DNA from: Bacteroidaceae bacterium
Lineage (GTDB): Bacteria > Bacteroidota > Bacteroidia > Bacteroidales > Bacteroidaceae
Length of the DNA: 36,383 nucleotides
NCBI GenBank assembly: GCA_017407905.1
Contig: JAFQVS010000097.1
Span: 1 to 36,383 of the forward strand
Direction of reading: 5' to 3'
The notes beneath the pieces were generated by a model. It was not told the DNA's origin, made no database searches, and saw only the letters and a program-made list of their open reading frames with translations. The stretch's first letter is position 1, and each line of letters opens with the position of its first letter. Positions 17,369-26,184 of this stretch are shown here, in pieces. The translations under genes were made by a program, and so were the position numbers.

Positions 17369-19762
17369 TTATCCTTTATTTAGAACCTCTATCGGGTTAC
17401 GGTTAACGGTGCGCCACGCACTCGAAATTACGATTATGACAGTAAGCAGCGCCACGACAATAAACGCAAGCAAATAGACCCACAGGTGCAACGGAGTTTT
17501 ATAGGCAAACTCCTGCAACCACTCCGATACAAAATAGGTGGCAACGGGCACTGCTATCACAAAACAGGCCAACAGCACCTTTATAAAACGACTGTTAAAG
17601 AGCCACAGAATAGAGCCCACCAACGCCCCGCTGACGCGTCGCAGCGCAATCTCCTTCTGCCTATACTCCGTCTCGAAAAAGACAAGCCCAAAGACACCCA
17701 ACAACGATATTATTATAGAAATTGCCGAGACACAGGCAATGATAAGCATCTGCCCATTCTCCTTCTTGTAAAAATCCTCCTCGATAATCTCATCGAGCAA
17801 GCGCGGCGGCTCGTACTCTATACTCTCGTTACGTCCCAAGCGCTCGGTAATATCCTTAATTTGTTGCTGCACCAGCGCAAGGTCGCTTCCCCGCTGCACC
17901 CTTATGTAACAAAGAGACATTCTCACACCGGGGTGAACAAAAAAGGCAAACGGCTCTACAGCGTGCTGCATACTGCGTTCGTTAAAGTCGATGCAGAATC
18001 CCTTAATGTCAAACCACTCACGGCTTTCCTTTATCTTATCGCCAATCTCCATAGAATACCTCTTTTTTGCCGCCGCGTTAAAGACAAAGAGCCCCTCCTC
18101 GCCATTAGCCTCAATGCCCTCGGTAACAGCAATTCCCATCGTCTCAAGGAATCCCGGTTCAACCGGCAACACTCTGAAATTTATATTCTCCTCGCTACGC
18201 GACCATTCACGTCCCCAACCACTCTTTGTATCACCGACAATTTCACGTTCGCTGAAAGTAACCGCCTCGATATAAGGCGAAGTAAGAAGAGCATTGCGCA
18301 GTGTCCGGCGCTGCTCACTATCAATAGAATTCTGAGGATAGACATTATATACAGGATATTGCAAAATACAATCGCGGTCGAATCCCATATCGTGATTCTT
18401 CATAAACATATTCTGCACGGCAACAAAAACAGCAATGATGATAAAGACAAACGACAGCACAAACTGCACACCGATTAGAGCATTGCGCAGCGCCCGCCCC
18501 TTAGCGGTTGCGCCGAAACTACCTTTCAGCACAAAGGCCGGAGGAAAAGAGGTCAGATACCACGCAGGATACACCGCCGCGAGCAGCGTAAGCACTGTGG
18601 CCGACGCCACGACAATGAGCGCCACCCTCATATTCTCGGGTGCAAACAACGACACCGACAGCAACTCCCTCAGAGCACTCTTCTCGATAACATTTACAAG
18701 CAACAGAGCAACGGCCACGGCAATCGTCAGCAGCAAGAGAGCCTCGAAAAACACCCCTGCACGCAGCGCCCCACTCTGCGCTCCCAAAATCTTCTGCGTG
18801 TTTATCGAGCGTATGCGCTTGGGAATAAGCGCCACAAAAAAATTAAAGAAATTTATAATGGCAATAAGCAGCGTAACAACAGCAATGGTAAGCATCGTCA
18901 GTGTGGTTGCACGGTCGCCCACTTTAAGGTCGAAATGCCGCATATCAGTGGTAAAATAGGTCTCGGTAAAGGGCGTCAGACGCACCACCTTTTTAAGGTC
19001 GTCGAGCGTTTTTATCCCTTTAAAGCGGTCAACATCTTCGAGCAGAAGTATCTGTGCAAGCGTATGCTGCAAGAAGGCCTCGACGTCATTTTTATCCCTC
19101 AGACGCACGTAAAGCGGGTCGTTCCAATCGCTCCAACTATTACTCTCCATCTTATTATAATAGGGGCCATAGAAAGCCTCAAGCCCCGCAATGTCGCTGT
19201 TCGCGGGTAAGTCCTCGAATATAGCCCCAACGGCGAGCGAGCCCGACGCCTTATACTCGCGTCCCCAGCAGACACGGTCGCCAATACTCAGATTATACCT
19301 GCGGGCCACCGAACGGCTGAAAGCCATCGCACTGCGCTTGAGCACGGGCTCAAAATCGCCCTCGACAAGCTCTATGCCCATTGCCACAAGGCTGCCCTCG
19401 GTAAGCTCCACGCCCGAGAGCACAATCGGCTCATCGGGGAATTTCTCGAACGTATGATCGACCTCTCTATTTTGGAAACGTCCAAAATGATACCCCTCGA
19501 CAGTGGGATTATCCGTTACCATAATCTTTGCCAACGGCGTCGCCAGAATATAAGTCCAATCCTCATAACCTATTAGCTTATGCTCGACGCGAAAAAGTCG
19601 GTCGGCATCCTTTATGTCGCGATTGTAACAATAGTCAAAGTTTATCTGCACAAACATTGTATAAGCCGCAGCAAGAGCAATTGCAAAGCCCGCGACATTC
19701 AGCAGCGACGACAATCGGTAGCTGCGCAACGTTACCCCAAAATTACGTAAAATATTTTTCAT
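17369..19762 (-). CDS. FtsX/MacB-type ABC permease (second of operon)
   Basis: A 797-residue permease with the same architecture as its two operon paralogues. It has an N-terminal helix (about 19-38), a periplasmic domain, a central helix cluster (about 285-445), a second periplasmic domain and C-terminal helices. It closes with SSAWRTVNRNPIEVLNKG. The conserved segment RRVSGALVGSI precedes the last helices, and RIRSINTQKILGA marks the start of the central cytosolic loop. Start and end segments are close in sequence to the other permeases and to the relic immediately upstream, indicating descent by tandem duplication. It sits between the relic and the ATPase gene. Confidence 0.9.
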   Translation of the reverse strand: MKNILRNFGVTLRSYRLSSLLNVAGFAIALAAAYTMFVQINFDYCYNRDIKDADRLFRVEHKLIGYEDWTYILATPLAKIMVTDNPTVEGYHFGRFQNREVDHTFEKFPDEPIVLSGVELTEGSLVAMGIELVEGDFEPVLKRSAMAFSRSVARRYNLSIGDRVCWGREYKASGSLAVGAIFEDLPANSDIAGLEAFYGPYYNKMESNSWSDWNDPLYVRLRDKNDVEAFLQHTLAQILLLEDVDRFKGIKTLDDLKKVVRLTPFTETYFTTDMRHFDLKVGDRATTLTMLTIAVVTLLIAIINFFNFFVALIPKRIRSINTQKILGAQSGALRAGVFFEALLLLTIAVAVALLLVNVIEKSALRELLSVSLFAPENMRVALIVVASATVLTLLAAVYPAWYLTSFPPAFVLKGSFGATAKGRALRNALIGVQFVLSFVFIIIAVFVAVQNMFMKNHDMGFDRDCILQYPVYNVYPQNSIDSEQRRTLRNALLTSPYIEAVTFSEREIVGDTKSGWGREWSRSEENINFRVLPVEPGFLETMGIAVTEGIEANGEEGLFVFNAAAKKRYSMEIGDKIKESREWFDIKGFCIDFNERSMQHAVEPFAFFVHPGVRMSLCYIRVQRGSDLALVQQQIKDITERLGRNESIEYEPPRLLDEIIEEDFYKKENGQMLIIACVSAISIIISLLGVFGLVFFETEYRQKEIALRRVSGALVGSILWLFNSRFIKVLLACFVIAVPVATYFVSEWLQEFAYKTPLHLWVYLLAFIVVALLTVIIVISSAWRTVNRNPIEVLNKG

Positions 19763-19777
19763 ACTATCCCTTATTAT

Positions 19778-19894
19778 TTAACCTTTGTTAAGAATTTCAA
19801 TCGGATTACTATTGGCCGTGCGCCACGCAGTGAGCGTTACCACAAGCGGATGGCTGCGCAGCGTTATAAAGAAATTTTGTAATACATTTTTCAT
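19778..19894 (-). pseudogene. 38-codon relic of a fourth FtsX permease
   Basis: A complete small frame begins MKNVLQNFFITLRSHPLVV, which is the N-terminus of the operon's permeases. It continues directly into TLTAWRTANSNPIEILNKG, which is their C-terminus. About 750 codons are missing, and the join is in frame. The breakpoint falls on ACCACAA (19839-19845), a 7-base word present at both the 5' end (23492-23498) and the 3' end (21233-21239) of the intact neighbour. That fits deletion between short direct repeats in a tandem permease copy. It keeps normal operon spacing: 14 bases from the adaptor stop and 15 bases to the next permease. It could be translated as a 38-residue peptide, but a function is not expected. 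Confidence 0.88.
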
Positions 19895-19908
19895 TATCCG
19901 AACCTTTT

Positions 19909-21159
19909 TCAGTTAAGAATCAGACGCTCGCTCTCGCCAAAATTATCGTACGACGATGTAACAACCTTCTCGCCGGGTTGCAGCCCCTCGACAACCTCGT
20001 AATAGAGCGGATTCTGCCGTGCAATTTTTATCTCGCGTCGGACAGCCTCGCTGCCGTCGGCCGAGAGCACATAGACCCATTTTCCGCCCGTCGAGGCAAA
20101 GAAACTGCCGCGCGGGATGAGCACTGCCTCGGTAGGCTCGCCTAACTGCAAATTTATATAGTATGTCTGTCCCACACGTATGTTACGGGGTGTCTCGCCC
20201 ACAAAGGTAAAATCGGCGCGAAATTGTCCGTCCTTAACGTCGGGATAAAGCGTGCTCACCTCGACGGCATACTCGGTGCCCTGACGCTCGAACACACCGC
20301 TCAGCCCCGCCACGATGCGGTCGATGTAACGCTCGTCGATGCTCACCTGCACCTTATACTCGTCGAGAATATTTATAAGACCGATGGTGGCCCCCGAAGC
20401 AATATTCTGCCCCAATTGTATGGCAAACGAGCTCAGCTGCCCGTCGTGTGTGGCGCGCACGTTCAGGTCATCGACGCGTCGGCGGGCAAGCTCGACCTCC
20501 TTGTACATATTATCGAGCGCCTGCGACATTTTCACACGCTGCACCTGTTGGTAGAGCGAATCTTGATAGAGGCGCTTCACAAGCAGTTGCAGATTAGTGC
20601 GGGCAAGCTCGTCATTCTCTTTGGCCCGCAAAAACTCCTCGTGTGTTGTGAGGCCGTCGGCATATAGCGACTGCTGCTGCTCAAAGGTTCGTCGGGCGCG
20701 GTTGGCCTCAATCTTGGCCGCCAAACGCTGCTGCTGCATTGTGAGTTTCTCTTTTTCGAGGCCTATGGAGGCGTCGCGATTGTTATTCTGCTTTTCTATA
20801 TATTGCGCCTCAATGTCGTGCGTCTGCTTCACAAGGTCGGGGTTACGCAGCACAAGCAACGTATCGCCCTCCTTTACGATGGCCCCCTCGTGCACAAGGC
20901 AGCGCTCGACCGTGCCGCCCTCCGGGGCCGACAAGAGGATAGAGGTTTTTGGCTGCACCTGCCCGCTCAGACGAATGTAATCGCCAAACGTCCCCTGCTC
21001 GACTGTGCTCACAATGAGGCTCGCGCTGTTTACGCGCATCTTACTGCTGTGGTCGCCAAACAGTAACCATCCGACGAGAATCAAAAACAACCCTCCGGCC
21101 ACAATAAAAGGGATATGTTTCTTTTTAAGCCCCTTTTTCTGTTCAATTATTCTGTCCAT
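19909..21159 (-). CDS. HlyD/MacA-type periplasmic adaptor
   Basis: A 416-residue membrane-fusion protein. A cytoplasmic basic start is followed by one inner-membrane helix (about 18-36). A split biotinyl-lipoyl domain (APEGGTVERCLVHEGAIVKEGD ... THDGQLSSFAI) flanks a long alpha-hairpin rich in Gln/Glu/Lys (about 115-235). Beta-barrel and membrane-proximal domains follow, with VLIPRGSFF and GLQPGEKVV near the end. It would bridge the FtsX permeases to the TolC-like channel. It lies 12 bases after the first permease gene. Confidence 0.93.
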   Translation of the reverse strand: MDRIIEQKKGLKKKHIPFIVAGGLFLILVGWLLFGDHSSKMRVNSASLIVSTVEQGTFGDYIRLSGQVQPKTSILLSAPEGGTVERCLVHEGAIVKEGDTLLVLRNPDLVKQTHDIEAQYIEKQNNNRDASIGLEKEKLTMQQQRLAAKIEANRARRTFEQQQSLYADGLTTHEEFLRAKENDELARTNLQLLVKRLYQDSLYQQVQRVKMSQALDNMYKEVELARRRVDDLNVRATHDGQLSSFAIQLGQNIASGATIGLINILDEYKVQVSIDERYIDRIVAGLSGVFERQGTEYAVEVSTLYPDVKDGQFRADFTFVGETPRNIRVGQTYYINLQLGEPTEAVLIPRGSFFASTGGKWVYVLSADGSEAVRREIKIARQNPLYYEVVEGLQPGEKVVTSSYDNFGESERLILN

Positions 21160-21171
21160 ATTGTATATTAT

Positions 21172-21239
21172 TTAACCTTTATTAAGAATTTCTATCGGAT
21201 TACTATTGGCTGCACGCCACGCAGTGAGCGTTACCACAA
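21172..21239 (-). repeat. 3'-end repeat shared with the permease relic (19778-19845)
   Basis: The last 68 bases of the permease at 21172 match 19778-19845 with five differences by direct reading. Both encode the VVTLTAWR.ANSNPIEILNKG end. It is coding paralogy and marks the duplication from which the relic arose. Confidence 0.85.
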
Positions 21240-23544
21240 ACGCCGACACCGAGGCCACCCAAAGAAGCACAAGGGCGAAAATCCACGGGCTCAGCGCAGT
21301 CTTATAGGCGAAATTACCGAGCCACTCGTTAACAGCCGACACAGCCACGGGCAGGGCAATAAGAAAACTCAGTGCCACCATACGCAGATATTTTACATTT
21401 ATCAGCCACACGATGCTCGACACTGTTGCACCACTGACGCGGCGCAAGGCAATCTCGCGCTCCATATAACGAACCTCGAAAAGCACCGTCGCCAACAGCC
21501 CCATAAGCGACACAATTATAGCCACAGTGGCAAACGATGAAATTTGCAGAGCCTTCAGCTGCTCGTCCCTATACTCCCGTCGCATAATATCATCAAAAGG
21601 CTCAATCTCCATAAGGCGATTCTCTCCACCACTGAAAAACTTATCCACACAATCGCCAATATATCCTGACACCTCGGCCACATTGCAATGTCGGGCAACT
21701 TTTACATATAACCGCGGGGCTGTATTGCCTTGTGGCTTCCACGGATAGAAACAGACAAACTCGGTTTTATCACGCAGGGGGAAAATATTGATGTCGCGGC
21801 ACACACCCACGATAGGGCTCTGTCCGTGGCGAACACTCTTAAACGTGTTGCCAATGGAAAGTCCGCCCCTACTATGCGCGCTACTGTTTATTATATAATT
21901 TCCCTGCCCGCAATCACCCTCCTCAAAATCTCGGCCTTCAAGAATGTCAATCCCCATCATTCTGAGGAAATTCGGCGAGACAGAGAGCGTGGCAAACGGC
22001 AATTTATCGGGTGCACCATCCGGTCGGGGCCCGCCTATCTCTTTATCGCCATAGACATACGACGAGCTGACCAGAAACTCAAGCGAATAGGCAGCATCTA
22101 TTATGTTAGGGTTGCGTTTAAGAGTTTCAATCAGATGGTCGAATGTCTCGGCAGTTGCAAAAGAGCCCTTTAATGGCGAGGTTACGAGCACACACTCCTT
22201 GTCGAATCCCATATTCCGCTGCATCATATAGCTGTTCTGTTTTTCAATGAAAAGAGCAACCAAAATAAGAACAAACGACGCCACAAACTGCGCCAGCATC
22301 AATATATAACGCAGTCGCGTCCCTTTTCGCACATTGGCAAACGAGCCTTTCACAACCATTGCCGGCGCAGAGTGTGTAACATAAAATGCAGGATAGACAG
22401 CCGAGAGAAACGCAAGACCCATCGCCACGACAAACGTCAGCAGCGCCTCGCGCACATTGTCAACAACAGCCACCGAGGTAGTGAAAAGCCCCTTTACGGC
22501 TCCACCGGAGACAGCCCCAACAATAAGAATTGCAACTACAAGAGCCAACGTAACCATAAGCAACGACTCTAATATAAAATCGAGGCGCAAACGTCCCATA
22601 GTGGCACCCATAATCTTCATAGTATTCGCACTGCGCACACGACGGGGAATAAGCGACAAGAAAAAATTCACGTAGTTTATAAAAGCAATACACACAACAA
22701 CCACCGCTATTGCAATAAGTGTTAAAATATCGCTTACATTGCCGCCCTCGCCCACTTTTGTCGATAAATTATGAAAATACAATTCGCTCAGAGGCACAGA
22801 ATAGAACTCAAATTCATTGTCTGAGGCAGCCTTGTGAACGACACTCAGCAAAGAGTCGAATTGTGCAAAAGAGTAATCCTTGTGCACCCTTGCATAGAGA
22901 GGATTGTAGTGCTGCCGGGCATCGTACCACAGCATCTCAATGTTACCCAAGATAAAGTTTTTAGGTTGATTGCGATAAACGGCAACCACTGTTTTTGCCT
23001 CGTCCGGAGTAAATTTTGGAGTGTCGTGGTCGAGCCCGCCGAAGCATATACGCGTCCCCACCCTAAGATTATGACGTCGGGCGGCACTCTCGCTTACCGC
23101 CACACTGTTCTTCTCGTGTAGTTTATCGGCATCGCCATCAATAAATTCAAATGCGAACATTTCCAATGCGTCTCGGTCGATAAATGCGCAAGTAAGGGGG
23201 AATATTTCATTCGCGTGGTTCGTGATACAGTTTCTCTGAAAATCATAACTAAAGACTGCAAGCTGCTCTATCGCCGGATTGTTCTCCTGAATTTCGATAT
23301 ATTTTCTCTCCATCATATTGAACCACTCGTCGCGCGTGAAACTCAGATGGCTGCCTTTATCCTTGCTGAAAATAACTGCCACCCTGTCGGCATCTTTTAT
23401 ACCTCTGTTATATGACACTTCGTAGTGCACCTGCACGGCAATCATATAAGCAACTGCTATTGCAAAGCCCAAGCCCGTGATATTAAGCGCCACCACAAGC
23501 GGATAGCTGCGCAGGGTTATAAGGAAATTTCTCACACTGTTCAT
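21172..23544 (-). CDS. FtsX/MacB-type ABC permease (first of operon)
   Basis: A 790-residue permease, second gene of the operon. Helices lie at about 17-38, 275-440 and near 680-785, with two periplasmic domains between them. Shared motifs are RRVRSANTMKIMGA and MEREIALRRVSGATVSSI, and the tail TAWRAANSNPIEILNKG is nearly the same as in the relic. It starts 7 bases after the channel gene. The N-terminal LRSYPLVVALN is nearly identical to the start of the 14224-16644 permease. As with the others, substrate is unknown. Confidence 0.9.
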   Translation of the reverse strand: MNSVRNFLITLRSYPLVVALNITGLGFAIAVAYMIAVQVHYEVSYNRGIKDADRVAVIFSKDKGSHLSFTRDEWFNMMERKYIEIQENNPAIEQLAVFSYDFQRNCITNHANEIFPLTCAFIDRDALEMFAFEFIDGDADKLHEKNSVAVSESAARRHNLRVGTRICFGGLDHDTPKFTPDEAKTVVAVYRNQPKNFILGNIEMLWYDARQHYNPLYARVHKDYSFAQFDSLLSVVHKAASDNEFEFYSVPLSELYFHNLSTKVGEGGNVSDILTLIAIAVVVVCIAFINYVNFFLSLIPRRVRSANTMKIMGATMGRLRLDFILESLLMVTLALVVAILIVGAVSGGAVKGLFTTSVAVVDNVREALLTFVVAMGLAFLSAVYPAFYVTHSAPAMVVKGSFANVRKGTRLRYILMLAQFVASFVLILVALFIEKQNSYMMQRNMGFDKECVLVTSPLKGSFATAETFDHLIETLKRNPNIIDAAYSLEFLVSSSYVYGDKEIGGPRPDGAPDKLPFATLSVSPNFLRMMGIDILEGRDFEEGDCGQGNYIINSSAHSRGGLSIGNTFKSVRHGQSPIVGVCRDINIFPLRDKTEFVCFYPWKPQGNTAPRLYVKVARHCNVAEVSGYIGDCVDKFFSGGENRLMEIEPFDDIMRREYRDEQLKALQISSFATVAIIVSLMGLLATVLFEVRYMEREIALRRVSGATVSSIVWLINVKYLRMVALSFLIALPVAVSAVNEWLGNFAYKTALSPWIFALVLLWVASVSAFVVTLTAWRAANSNPIEILNKG

Positions 23545-23551
23545 AATTGCA

Positions 23552-25018
23552 CTACTTTACAATTTTGTCAAAATCGCAATCAATATCGCAGCCCCTGATA
23601 TAGTCGTACAGCGTCAGTCGCTGAATGGTATAATAATAGGCCCAGAAGGTATTGAGCTGCGAGAGATACTGCGCCTGCGCGCTCTCTAATTCGTTGTTGG
23701 CGGTGTTAAAATCGGTTACAGTCATTGCGCCATTCTCGTAGCGTTTATAGGCCATAAGATAGGTCTCCTCGGCCACCTCAAGAGCGCGGCGCGATATTCG
23801 ACACTGCTCGGCCTGATTATTAAAGTACATCACCGTGGTGCGAATCTCCTGTTCAAATTCAATATCATCCTGCTGCGCCTCGATGCCGGCAAGCTCCAAC
23901 TGAGCCTTTGCCACACGTTTTTTACCGCCGCCCAAGCCCCAATCGTATATGGGCAGAGAGAATGTGATTCCTATTATCTCGTTGTCTTTTAGCTTGTTAT
24001 AAGCCCCTTTGAAACTGCCGGCCGACTGCGTCAGGCCTATCTGCGCTTGCAGGCTCACCTGAAGGCCGGTGTTTGCCTTGGCCCACTCTAAATTCTGACG
24101 GGCGGCAAGCAGATTCAACTCACGCGCAAGCGTGTGAGCCGAGTTTTTATAGGAGCGGGCAACAACCTCGTCGCTGCTTATGGTAATTTGCGGCAATGTC
24201 GTGGGGGCCACAAGCTCGATGTTTTTATAATCGGCGATGTTAAGGTAAGAGAAAAGACGGAAAAGAGCATTATCGAGCGTAAGGCGATTGTTGCTTATGC
24301 TCATCTCGGCATTCAGCATCGATAGTTCCAATTGCAGCAGCTCGCCCTTTGTTACAAGGCCAAGCTCCATCTTTTTGCTTGTCTTTGCATAGAGCGTGCC
24401 GAGGTCTTTGTGCTTGGCAAGGCTCTGTTTAAGGTTCGATTGTGCCGAGAGGGCTGCAAAATAGTAGCCCGTTACGTTTATTGTTATATTCTGAAGGTTC
24501 TCTAAATAGTTGCGCTTGGCCCGCTCGAATTGCAGCGGCTGTATGCGTTTGTTCCACTGCATACTACTGTATCGGCGCAGAGGCTGATTGTAGTAGAGCA
24601 ACAGAGGCGTGCTGTTGTAGGTTGTCTGGTCGTAGTCGAATTGGTCGAAACGCGAAAGGTCGGAGCGCAGCGACAATGTACCGTCGGCCCACGGCAGATT
24701 CTGGTTGACCGACACGCGAACCGAGTTATAGAGCGAGTTATTATCGACATACGACACGCGGCCCGTCTCGTAGTCGCGCGCCTCGACTATCGAGCGGTCG
24801 TAATTCATAAGCGTACCCGAGAGGGCCAACGACGGCAGCCATCCTGCCCGATACTGTCGGTAGCTCCAATAGCTGCTCATAAAAGAGAGGGCAGCTGCCT
24901 TCGAGGCATACGACTCGCGCTTGGCAATCTCAATAGCCTCACTGAGCGACAAAAGGCGTTGCGCCCCGACGCTACTAACAAAAAATAGAAACAGCAGTGT
25001 AAAAATAGGCTTTTTCAT
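23552..25018 (-). CDS. TolC-family outer membrane efflux channel
   Basis: A 488-residue outer membrane factor with a signal peptide (FLFFVSSVGAQ). It has two OEP-type repeats of long helices with beta segments, including RLLSLSEAIEIAKRESYASKAAAL at the start and AEETYLMAYKRYENGAMTVTDFNTANNELESAQAQYL near the end, a typical second-repeat signature. It forms the exit duct for the ABC permease/adaptor assembly encoded behind it. It is the first gene of the operon, with a promoter about 55 bases upstream. Confidence 0.93.
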   Translation of the reverse strand: MKKPIFTLLFLFFVSSVGAQRLLSLSEAIEIAKRESYASKAAALSFMSSYWSYRQYRAGWLPSLALSGTLMNYDRSIVEARDYETGRVSYVDNNSLYNSVRVSVNQNLPWADGTLSLRSDLSRFDQFDYDQTTYNSTPLLLYYNQPLRRYSSMQWNKRIQPLQFERAKRNYLENLQNITINVTGYYFAALSAQSNLKQSLAKHKDLGTLYAKTSKKMELGLVTKGELLQLELSMLNAEMSISNNRLTLDNALFRLFSYLNIADYKNIELVAPTTLPQITISSDEVVARSYKNSAHTLARELNLLAARQNLEWAKANTGLQVSLQAQIGLTQSAGSFKGAYNKLKDNEIIGITFSLPIYDWGLGGGKKRVAKAQLELAGIEAQQDDIEFEQEIRTTVMYFNNQAEQCRISRRALEVAEETYLMAYKRYENGAMTVTDFNTANNELESAQAQYLSQLNTFWAYYYTIQRLTLYDYIRGCDIDCDFDKIVK

Positions 25019-25068
25019 AGGGTATTATAACTTTCGGCAGCCGCCATCGACGGCTCTCTTTTTTAGGT

Positions 25069-25100
25069 CAAAGTTATATTTTCCCTGTGCCTACAAACAA
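25069..25100 (-). promoter_or_regulatory. Promoter of the ABC export operon
   Basis: On the minus strand TAACTTTG (25076 to 25069) matches TAnnTTTG, with TTG (25100 to 25098) 21 bases upstream. No sigma54-type GG/GC element is seen, which agrees with the nearby regulator lacking an AAA+ domain. A short AGCCG/CGGCT hairpin lies in the leader. Confidence 0.7.
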
Positions 25101-25130
25101 GAAATTTTTGTTAAATCGGCCTTTTTTGGC

Positions 25131-25159
25131 AAAAAGTGTGCAATTTTTGCACACTTTTT
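25131..25159. terminator. Terminator of the DUF454 gene
   Basis: AAAAAGTGTGCAA (25131-25143) pairs perfectly with TTGCACACTTTTT (25147-25159), giving 13 pairs and a three-base loop with A/T runs at both outer edges. It insulates the DUF454 gene from the export operon promoter. Confidence 0.85.
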
Positions 25160-25172
25160 ATTTTTCGCCACA

Positions 25173-25535
25173 CTACATTTTAAGGGTTTTATAGCGCAGA
25201 ATGTGCACCGATATTCCGCAAGCGAGCAGAATGAAAAAAAGACGCATCCACCACGCCTCGGCCACCGCCACGGCACAATAAGAGAGAGTAATCCAGACAA
25301 GGCTCACGGATACAATTTTCACGCGCAGGGGGATTGCCCTGTGCTCGCGGAAATTCTTTATATAAGTACCCAAACAAGGATGCGCCATCAACCAATCGTA
25401 CAGGCGCGGCGAACTGCGAAAATATAGCGCCGCCGACAGCAGCAAAAAAGGCGTCGTGGGCACAAGCGGCAGGAATATCCCCGCCACCCCCAAAATGAGC
25501 GCCACAGTCCCTAATATTGTCAAGAGAATCCTCAT
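25173..25535 (-). CDS. DUF454 (YbaN-type) inner membrane protein
   Basis: A 120-residue protein with hydrophobic segments at about 3-25, 28-42 and a C-terminal pair (about 75-112). The DUF454 signature is clear: GVAGIFLPLVPTTPFLLLSAALYFRSSPRLYDWL, then HPCLGTYIKNFREHRAIPLRVK. It lies in the inner membrane and its function is unknown. It is the last host gene before the base composition changes. Confidence 0.88.
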   Translation of the reverse strand: MRILLTILGTVALILGVAGIFLPLVPTTPFLLLSAALYFRSSPRLYDWLMAHPCLGTYIKNFREHRAIPLRVKIVSVSLVWITLSYCAVAVAEAWWMRLFFILLACGISVHILRYKTLKM

Positions 25536-25660
25536 ACTCGATAGTTTCGCATTTTCAGCCGCGAATATACTATTTTTTCTTATAAAAACCTTATAATCCT
25601 TTTGAAAACAACGAGTTTCAATAGGTATTATTTTTCTTGCGACAATTTTTAGGAAATAAA

Positions 25661-25924
25661 TTAGAATTTGCGATATGTTGCGGCGTATCTATAATTTTCA
25701 TCTGTCTTAGACTTAAAGAGTGCGACCTCAGCCATTATATACTCTTCGCTTTTATTGTAGATAGTATCGCTCCAACTATCGAGAATATTACCAGAATCCC
25801 ATTTTCCTTTGGAGATAATTGCTTTATTGATTATCCAATCAGGGTCCTCATCTTTGGAGCAAGAAGATAAACCACATAGCGAGATTATACACGTTGCTAT
25901 AAATATTACTTTCTTTATATTCAT
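25661..25924 (-). CDS. Small phage-borne lipoprotein, copy 2
   Basis: An 87-residue protein with a signal peptide and lipobox LSSC (Cys about residue 22). A mature part of about 65 residues follows: DPDWIINKAI, DTIYNKSEEYIMAEVALF and the closing YRKF. It is clearly paralogous to the gene just upstream, sharing DPDWII, DTIYNK, EEYIMAEVALF and YRKF. Its ATG overlaps the upstream stop by one base (TAATG), so the two are translated together. Position in the leftward repressor operon suggests expression during lysogeny. Small lipoproteins in that position are known in other phages to block superinfection, but here this is inference. No family is recognised. Confidence 0.8.
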   Translation of the reverse strand: MNIKKVIFIATCIISLCGLSSCSKDEDPDWIINKAIISKGKWDSGNILDSWSDTIYNKSEEYIMAEVALFKSKTDENYRYAATYRKF

Positions 25925-26184
25925 TAGAATTTCCTATATTCTGCCACATATCTATAATAGCTATTAGAGTTGGATTGAAACAAGGCTACTTCAGCCATTA
26001 TATATTCTTCAGGCTTATTATAGATAGTATCTTTCCAACTCTTAATATCATTGTTGCCACGTCTTTGGATAATATATTTGTGAATTATCCAGTCGGGGTC
26101 TTTATCTTCGGAGCAACTAAACATACTGCAAGATGCAAGCAATATTGTTGCATATAGTAAAAGGCGCTTTTTCATATTATCCAT
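25924..26184 (-). CDS. Small phage-borne lipoprotein, copy 1
   Basis: An 86-residue protein with a basic start, hydrophobic stretch and lipobox MFSC (Cys about residue 24). Its mature part is paralogous to copy 2 (DPDWIIHKYI, DTIYNKPEEYIMAEVALF, YRKF). The ATG at 26184 overlaps the stop of the repressor gene, and an ATG at 26175 immediately after that stop is an equal candidate. The repressor and the two lipoproteins form one overlapping unit. The paralogues differ mainly in the middle loop, which points to duplication followed by divergence. Function is unknown. Confidence 0.8.
   Translation of the reverse strand: MDNMKKRLLLYATILLASCSMFSCSEDKDPDWIIHKYIIQRRGNNDIKSWKDTIYNKPEEYIMAEVALFQSNSNSYYRYVAEYRKF

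Noticed and set aside
25019-25068. Possible sigma54 promoter ahead of the export operon
   Set aside because: No GG-N10-GC element is visible, and an ordinary TAnnTTTG promoter is in place.
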